From Candidatus Babelota bacterium (GTDB lineage: Bacteria; JAGOBX01): a stretch of DNA of 5,903 nt. The position numbers and the translations under genes were made by a program. The notes under the pieces are model-generated. The model did not search any database. It was not told where the DNA came from and was given only the letters and a program-made list of their open reading frames with translations. Shown piece after piece: positions 1 through 5,300 of this stretch. Position 1 is the stretch's first letter; each line of letters opens with the position of its first letter. The stretch is from positions 1-5,903 of the forward strand of contig JAGOBX010000249.1 in NCBI GenBank assembly GCA_017999075.1, read 5' to 3'.

Positions 1-57
1 ATGAACTTCAATAGCTAATCCGATAATTATATCGCTCAATTCTTTTTCATAAATCAT
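1..57 (-). CDS. GxxExxY protein, second copy, N-terminal 19 codons only (cut by window edge)
   Basis: The minus strand reads MIYEKELSDIIIGLAIEVH and then leaves the window. These 19 residues, and all 57 bases, are identical to the start of the complete GxxExxY gene at 459-827, silent positions included. The ATG at 55-57 is chosen because an AAAGGA Shine-Dalgarno lies 7 nt upstream (65-70). The in-frame TTG six bases further upstream would sit almost on top of that site. The family is a small PD-(D/E)XK nuclease-like group of unknown function that often occurs in several copies per genome. The signature G-x-x-E-x-x-Y itself would lie just outside the window, so the assignment rests on identity with the complete copy. 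Whether this copy is intact cannot be seen. Confidence 0.85.
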   Translation of the reverse strand, partial: MIYEKELSDIIIGLAIEVH

Positions 58-64
58 TGTCAAT

Positions 65-70
65 TCCTTT
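65..70 (-). promoter_or_regulatory. Ribosome binding site of the partial GxxExxY copy
   Basis: AAAGGA on the minus strand, 7 nt before the ATG at 55-57. It is identical in sequence and spacing to the site upstream of the complete copy, and it favours ATG over the upstream TTG. Confidence 0.7.
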
Positions 71-75
71 TAAAT

Positions 76-139
76 TCTTGGTGTCTTCGGTGTCCTCGGT
101 GGATAATATTTTTTCCACCGAAAAAGACGAATACACCGA
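76..139. repeat. Nested hairpin repeat, copy A
   Basis: On the plus strand the left half is a 9-nt-period run (TTGGTGTCT, TCGGTGTCC, TCGGTGGAT). The right half holds the complementary arms. The inner stem is TCGGTGGA (96-103) with TCCACCGA (114-121) around a 10-nt AT loop. The outer stem is TCGGTGT (87-93) with ACACCGA (133-139), and one more T-A pair (86 with 140) can form. The interior loop is asymmetric, 2 nt on one side and 11 on the other. It lies just upstream of the partial GxxExxY gene, so it would fall in that gene's 5' leader. It differs from copy B at one base (128 versus 898). No U-tract follows, so it is not a standard terminator. Confidence 0.85.
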
Positions 140-393
140 ATAAATTCTATTCTGTTTTTTTTCTCTGCATTTTCTTCGTGTTAAAATTATTTTTTTTTTA
201 TCACAAAGAATAATACTTTTTATAATCATAAAAACGCAAAAATCATTTTCACGCAAAAGCGCGAAGGCAGCAAAGTTTAAAATAATAATTTTACTTTATT
301 TAGCTTTAAAATTATAATTTTAAATTATCAATATTATAATTTGTCATAATCAGAAATTTTCAATTTTTAATTCTCAATTTTCAATTGAATTTC
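140..393. other. AT-rich gene-free spacer with degenerate short-period motifs
   Basis: No credible gene is seen on either strand. The stretch is strongly A/T biased and appears to be a patchwork of worn repeats. Positions 251-275 hold a run with CGCAAA, GCGAAGG and GCAAAG steps. Positions 163-188 hold a TCTCTGC...TTCGTGTTAAAA segment. Positions 359-386 repeat CAATTTT-like units. A promoter for the partial GxxExxY gene could lie here, but no convincing -35/-10 pair stands out from the AT background. Confidence 0.6.
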
Positions 394-457
394 TCGGTGT
401 TTCTCGGTGTCCTCGGTGGACAATATTTTTTCCACCGAAAAAGACGAATGCACCGAA
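394..457. repeat. Nested hairpin repeat, copy C
   Basis: Same design as copies A and B but diverged. TCGGTGT occurs at 394-400 and 404-410, followed by TCGGTGGA at 413-420. The inner stem pairs 413-420 with 431-438 around the loop CAATATTTTT. The outer stem pairs TCGGTG (404-409) with CACCGA (451-456), and a G-T wobble (450 with 410) can extend it. It begins right after the stop codon of the complete GxxExxY gene, so the gene is bracketed by this copy and copy B in the same orientation. Its 404-427 core is the closest intergenic match to sequence inside the large Ig-like gene. Confidence 0.8.
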
Positions 458-458
458 A

Positions 459-827
459 TTATAGAACAATCCTTTTAAATTCTAATTTATTTCTTCCGAA
501 ATTTAATATATAATCAACTTTCACTTCGCTTGCTTTTAAATAATTTAATATTTGACTTATATGTTCGGAACAAATATTGTTTGTTGCTTTTAGTTCTAAA
601 ATTATTTTGTTATCAATTAAAAAATCAACATAATATTTTTTGTTAAGGATATGTGTTTTATATTTAATTAATAATTCTTTTTGATTTTCAAATTTTATAT
701 TATTTTGTTCAAACTCAATAGCTAAAGCTTCTTCATAAACTGCTTCAAGAAATCCTATGCCTAAAGTTTTATGAACTTCAATAGCTAATCCGATAATTAT
801 ATCGCTCAATTCTTTTTCATAAATCAT
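459..827 (-). CDS. GxxExxY protein (PD-(D/E)XK nuclease-like fold)
   Basis: A complete 122-residue protein, the usual size for this family. The defining motif is GFLEAVY at residues 25-31 (G25, E28, Y31). A nuclease-like core follows: D68 in YYVDF, E78-L-K80 in the next strand, then H89 and Q92 in a HISQILNYL helix. This matches the D...ExK...Q pattern of the PD-(D/E)XK superfamily. The C-terminus, NFG...LEFKRIVL, is also typical. There is no signal peptide or membrane segment, so it is probably cytoplasmic. The family has no established function; nuclease activity is inferred from fold only. ATG (825-827) is preferred over TTG (831-833) because AAAGGA lies 7 nt before the ATG and overlaps the TTG region too closely. 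The gene starts 82 nt after the ATPase stop codon, with a hairpin repeat in between, and a second copy starts 401 nt downstream. Confidence 0.95.
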   Translation of the reverse strand: MIYEKELSDIIIGLAIEVHKTLGIGFLEAVYEEALAIEFEQNNIKFENQKELLIKYKTHILNKKYYVDFLIDNKIILELKATNNICSEHISQILNYLKASEVKVDYILNFGRNKLEFKRIVL

Positions 828-834
828 TGTCAAT

Positions 835-840
835 TCCTTT
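835..840 (-). promoter_or_regulatory. Ribosome binding site of the complete GxxExxY gene
   Basis: AAAGGA on the minus strand with a 7-nt spacer to the ATG at 825-827. It sits between the start codon and hairpin copy B, so folding of the hairpin (outer arm ending at 857) could influence access to this site. That last point is inference. Confidence 0.7.
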
Positions 841-845
841 TAAAT

Positions 846-909
846 TCTTGGTGTCTTCGGTGTCCTCGGTGGATAATATTTTTTCCACCGAAAAAGATGA
901 ATACACCGA
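846..909. repeat. Nested hairpin repeat, copy B, abutting the ATPase stop codon
   Basis: The inner stem is TCGGTGGA (866-873) with TCCACCGA (884-891) around a 10-nt loop. The outer stem is TCGGTGT (857-863) with ACACCGA (903-909). It is identical to copy A except at 898. Its last base, 909, is immediately next to the stop codon of the GspE-like gene (910-912). It therefore fills most of the 82-nt gap between that gene and the GxxExxY gene. It may stabilise the 3' end of the ATPase message or act in the GxxExxY leader. Read on the minus strand, no poly-U follows the stem, which argues against an intrinsic terminator. Confidence 0.85.
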
Positions 910-2349
910 TTATTTTTCTCTGTGAATAACCCTTGCGAATTCAGAAACAGTCGTTATTCCATTTAATACTTTTTGTATCCCGTCTTCAAATAATGTTATC
1001 ATCTGATTTTTTTCTATCGCATATTTTTTTATTTCCTGAATTGAAATGCCTTTTTTTACCATTGTATTTATATTCAGATCAAATATTAGTATTTCAAATA
1101 ATCCGCATCTGCCTTTATAACCTGTCCCGCTGCATTTATCACATCCGCGTCCCTGAAATAACACCGCATTTTCAAAACTGCGTTTCGCAAGCCGTTCAAG
1201 TGTCTTGATTTTTTGCGGCGCAGGTTCTTTACAATGTTCGCACATTTTTCTGACAAGCCGCTGAGAGATAATTCCTCTCACAGTATCGGCAATCAGATAC
1301 GGCGGCAAACCAATATCAACTAACCTCGATAAAGTGCTGACTGTGTCATTCGTATGAATAGTAGATAAAACAAGATGTCCGGTCAAAGCCGCCTGAATAG
1401 CGATTTCCGCTGTTTCAGAATCCCGTATCTCGCCTACCATAATTATATCCGGGTCCTGCCGCAAAAGACTTCGCAAACCATTGGCAAAAGACAGATTGCG
1501 TTTCCGGTTTATCTGCGTCTGATTAATTCCTGGAATTTCATATTCTACAGGATCTTCGATTGTAGCGATTTTTAATTCAGGACGTTTTATCTTTTGCAAT
1601 ACCGCATACAAAGTCGTGGTTTTTCCGCTTCCAGTAGGTCCCGCAGTCAAAACAACTCCGTGCGTAAATTCCAATAATTTTTCAAATGCAAGTAAATTGG
1701 TTCCCATTACTCCAAGCGAATCTATTGTTATTACCTGCTCGCTCTGGCTCAATAACCTCAAAACCACATTCTCTCCGTGCATTGTCGGAATAGTCGAAAC
1801 CCTGATGTCAAATTCAACATTCTCAAGATTTATCTTAACCCTGCCGTCCTGCGGTTTCTGCTGTTCTGCAATATCAAGATTAGCAAATACCTTTATATGC
1901 GAAATAATATTTTTCTGTATCTCCTTAGCTATCGACGGCTGCTCAAACAGTATTCCATCAATCCTGTATCTTATAATAACCTTTTCTTCAAACGGCTCAA
2001 TATGTATATCGCTCGCATTTTTATTATAAGCGTTTATCAATATATTTTTTACGCTCGTATAAATGAAATTCTCTCCGTCCAGTTCCGATTCGCCGTTTCT
2101 GTAATTAAAATTTATTTCGGATTTATCGTTGTTTGAATAATTCCCGGTTAAAATATTATTTCCATTCTGCCATTTCAAAAATCTCTCATTAAACTCGCTT
2201 TCGTCAATAATCTTGAAATCAACTGTTTTCCGATAGTATTTCTCCAGTATTTTCCTAAGATAATATGTTTCATCAAGACCATATACGGTTAATGTTTTTG
2301 GAGTTTCGTCAGCGGGTATGAGATTATGATTTTTATAGAATGAGTTCAT
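910..2349 (-). CDS. gspE: GspE/PulE/PilB-family secretion or pilus assembly ATPase
   Basis: A complete 479-residue cytoplasmic hexameric ATPase of the type II secretion/type IV pilus class, which powers pseudopilus or pilus assembly. The catalytic core is intact. It has YRIDG at 128-132, an arginine-bearing stretch RVSTIPTMHGENVVLRLL at 183-200, and Walker A GPTGSGKT at 237-244. The Asp box TIEDPVEY is at 263-270, Walker B DIIMVGEIRD at 301-310, and the His box TGHLVLSTIHTND at 323-335. The zinc-binding cysteines C370-x-x-C373 and C403-x-x-C406 are present, as in GspE and PilB. The N-terminal domain is short (about 90 residues before the core), closer to GspE than to the longer PilB proteins. 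The symbol is therefore a family label; a pilus role is not excluded. The ATG lies 2 nt after the stop of the large Ig-like gene, so co-transcription and translational coupling are likely. No GspF, pseudopilin or secretin gene is in view. Confidence 0.96.
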   Translation of the reverse strand: MNSFYKNHNLIPADETPKTLTVYGLDETYYLRKILEKYYRKTVDFKIIDESEFNERFLKWQNGNNILTGNYSNNDKSEINFNYRNGESELDGENFIYTSVKNILINAYNKNASDIHIEPFEEKVIIRYRIDGILFEQPSIAKEIQKNIISHIKVFANLDIAEQQKPQDGRVKINLENVEFDIRVSTIPTMHGENVVLRLLSQSEQVITIDSLGVMGTNLLAFEKLLEFTHGVVLTAGPTGSGKTTTLYAVLQKIKRPELKIATIEDPVEYEIPGINQTQINRKRNLSFANGLRSLLRQDPDIIMVGEIRDSETAEIAIQAALTGHLVLSTIHTNDTVSTLSRLVDIGLPPYLIADTVRGIISQRLVRKMCEHCKEPAPQKIKTLERLAKRSFENAVLFQGRGCDKCSGTGYKGRCGLFEILIFDLNINTMVKKGISIQEIKKYAIEKNQMITLFEDGIQKVLNGITTVSEFARVIHREK

Positions 2350-2351
2350 AG

Positions 2352-5300
2352 TTAATTCATTTTCCTTTCATACATAAACATCAGCAGACCCAAATCTCTG
2401 CGTATATCGTCGATTTCAGCGCCTTCGAGTTTTTGGATGTCGCGTATGATACGGCCTAACCGTTCGATTTTGTAAAGTATCTGCGAGTTAGTGTTTTCAG
2501 GACGATTGCGCAGATATTGTAAATCATTTATTGCGCGATCGATTATGCGTAAATCCTGATATGACAAAACTTCAAAACTGCTGCCGCCTTCGAGCAGGTA
2601 TATTTGTACCGGTAAAATATTATTTCCGGTTATCGTAATCAATGAACCGTTTGAAAGTCCTGTAAAATCCGCTATTCTGACGCGGTTGCGCCGGAATACC
2701 TGAACACGAGACGCTTCGCCTGAGTATTTCAAAGTGATTGATGTAAGTTCGCGCCAGCCCCAGCAGCGATTGTGATGCGGATGTTTGTATGTAAGCGCAA
2801 TAATTTCGAATGCGCCGAATTTATCGCCGATTTTTAATTTTTTGCCATAAGTTTTGATGCGCGTTACATCATCGAAATTAGGCAGATTTTCAAGATTTGA
2901 GATTATATAATCATAACTTGTAGCATAATCAAAATCTATTGATATTTCCGCTTTCAAATTATTAAAAGGAGGATGAGTAAAATAATTTCCATGTAGCAGA
3001 TATTCGAGTCTGCCTGATATTTCATACTCGCCTGCTGTTAAAGGCATATTCAATATTGCCCTGAATTCAGTTTCGGAATCCTTTGCAATTTGAGATTGAG
3101 TTATATATGAAATTTCATCGGCTGACAATGTTCCTCTGTCAAGTATCTGTTTGATTTCAAAACCTTCCGGCAGCATTTTAACGCCTAATAATTGTAGAGG
3201 CATTATTTTCGGCGACGCTGTTATTACGCTTAAAATTTCCGAACCGCTGAATGCGGCTGCGTTATCAGGTCTAATATAATCAATACTTCTGCGAATAAAA
3301 TTTGAAATTATATTATATGTCGCGCTTTCCAGAACTGCAGACAAATCAAACGCGAAATAAACCGTTTTTCCTTCGCCGAATGAATTCATTAATATTACAG
3401 GCGATTGATTGCTGACAGGAGTTACATCAATAATTTTTATGTCTCCGTCAATTATATCTCCTGGCTCTACTGTGGAATGCGATGTTCCCGAAGTATTGAT
3501 TGATTCGTCAAATATTTTATGGTTCGCAATATCATAAACCTTGATTTTGGTTGTTGAATTTAATACTTCGTCAGGAAGTTTGGTTCCGTCGATTGTAAAA
3601 TCAAAAGGTCCGATGCCTTCTACTGAATCGAATATTGAAGCACCTGAACTTAATTCTATTCTTACAGTATCGCCGTTTGTATTAGGCAGGTATTTACAGT
3701 CAACAAACACTATTCCGCTTGGAGCCGGATTCAGTTCGCAAAAACCGCCCGCCTGCGCCGCGGTGTATGCGGACAACTGAACCTTATACACTTCGCCTTG
3801 AACAGTCATACTTCCCGCTTCTGTAACAGGAGTAGATACAAGATTCATCAGCCTGTCGTTTTCGCTGCGCATTTTATTATTGATTTTCGCGCCGTAAAAA
3901 TCATATCCTTTCGAAGGTTGAGTATATGTATGATGGCGGTAACGCCATTTGCGCTGACGCAGACAATCTGCCGCTATATCCTTAAACATACTGCCGATAA
4001 ATCCGCCGCCTGCGTAAATATGCTCGCGTATTTCGTCTTCCTCGTATTCTGAAAATCTATTGTGTTCGCCGAGTATCATCATCATATCATAACTGTTTGA
4101 ACGCAATTTTTTTAAAAATTCGTCTTTGTCTTGTACAATTGCATACCCAGGTATTTTCAGTGAATTCATTATATTTGAGATCAAATCTTCCGGCACGATT
4201 TTATAACCGTTATCAACCTTCACTTTCAGATTATTTCCCTGTTTCTGATAATTAAGCCACACTAATAATTTTCCTGAACTTGTTATTGAAATATCTCCGG
4301 CCAATGCGTCTATCATTGTAAACTGTCTTGAATATTCAGGACTTAAGTTTCCAAGCATATCAACGGCTTTATATTGTAATGTTACAATACCGCTGTCTAT
4401 ATTTGAAATTGTAAACGGTAAATCGTATTCAAGATATTCTCCATCATTTATTTTATAATATATTTGATCAATGCCTGCTCCGGTTCCGCTGTCTATGGCT
4501 GTAATTGTGAACCTGCTTTCTTTAATAATTTCTGTTTGCGAATCATTTGAATATTCGATTGACAAAAGAAGAAGAGGAACAGTTTTATCCACAATGATAT
4601 TTACATTGTTCCAATCTTCAATGTTTTTTGAAATATCAATTGAACGGTATTTGAATGTATGTGCGCCAGTACTCCATCCGCCAGTTCCCTTAACATTGCA
4701 CTCAGTAGTCTGCACTGCAATTATTGTACTATCATCAATACTGTATTCTATCCCGAAGACTCCTGATAAAACGTCCGTGCATTTTATTATGATTTGCGTT
4801 GAATCGTTGATAAATACAGGGTTTGTACCGTATTTCGGTTCGGAGATCAGAATTTCAGAAACAGATTTTGTAAGATCAATATTAATATTGTCCACCGAAG
4901 ACACCGAGGTATTACCGGCTAAATCTGTAGCTATCCACTCTGCATTTTGCCCTTTGCCTTCAATCAGAATTCTATATTCTGAACTCTGCGTCATTCCACT
5001 TAAAGCATCACTCGCGCTGAATGCTACCTGAACATTTTGGTTAAACCAAATATTTTCTGACGGATAAACAAGTGCCCAATTTTCAGTATCTGTACTCTGT
5101 ATTCTGCACTTTGAGCTAATTACAGGCGCAGTTTTATCAATATTAATTTTATCCACCGAAATCACCGAGGTATTACCAGCTAAATCCTGCGCAATCCACG
5201 ACGCTGACTGATTTGAACCCTCTGATGATAAAATAATTTCTTTAGTGTATTCCATCAGTCCTGATAGATCTGAAGCGGTAAATATAACTTTTATATTTCC

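Larger units (their letters stand above)
771..909. repeat. 139-bp direct repeat of 1-139 (GxxExxY start plus upstream hairpin)
   Basis: Positions 1-139 and 771-909 match at 138 of 139 bases; the only difference is C128 versus T898. The match covers 19 codons, the leader with its ribosome binding site, and the whole hairpin. It stops at the outer hairpin end: 140 onward is spacer, while 910 onward is the ATPase gene. The left end of the match lies outside the window. The spacing is 770 bp. Such identity, including silent sites, means recent duplication or gene conversion. Confidence 0.95.

Noticed and set aside
47-256. Minus-strand open frame of 69 codons
   Set aside because: It runs through the hairpin repeat (giving a TEDTED-type string) and AT-rich spacer, overlaps the GxxExxY start in another frame, and has no recognisable protein features.
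828-833. TTGACA on the minus strand as a -35 promoter box
   Set aside because: It overlaps the GxxExxY start region and has no -10 element at the right distance; it would lie inside the coding sequence.
846-909. Hairpin copy B as a Rho-independent terminator for the ATPase gene
   Set aside because: After the stem on the minus strand the sequence is GGACACCGAAG and not a U-tract, and the loop and interior loop are large.
76-909. CRISPR array
   Set aside because: The three hairpin copies are irregularly spaced around genes, with no regular spacers and no cas genes; the internal 9-10-nt period is far too short.
1-909. Insertion sequence
   Set aside because: No transposase frame and no terminal inverted repeats bounding the unit as a whole; the hairpins lie in direct orientation.
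4471-5031. Plus-strand open frame of 186 codons and similar plus-strand frames at 933-1208, 1616-2029, 3541-4052 and 5245-5702
   Set aside because: They are antisense to strongly supported genes with conserved motifs, and their translations show no domain or sensible composition.
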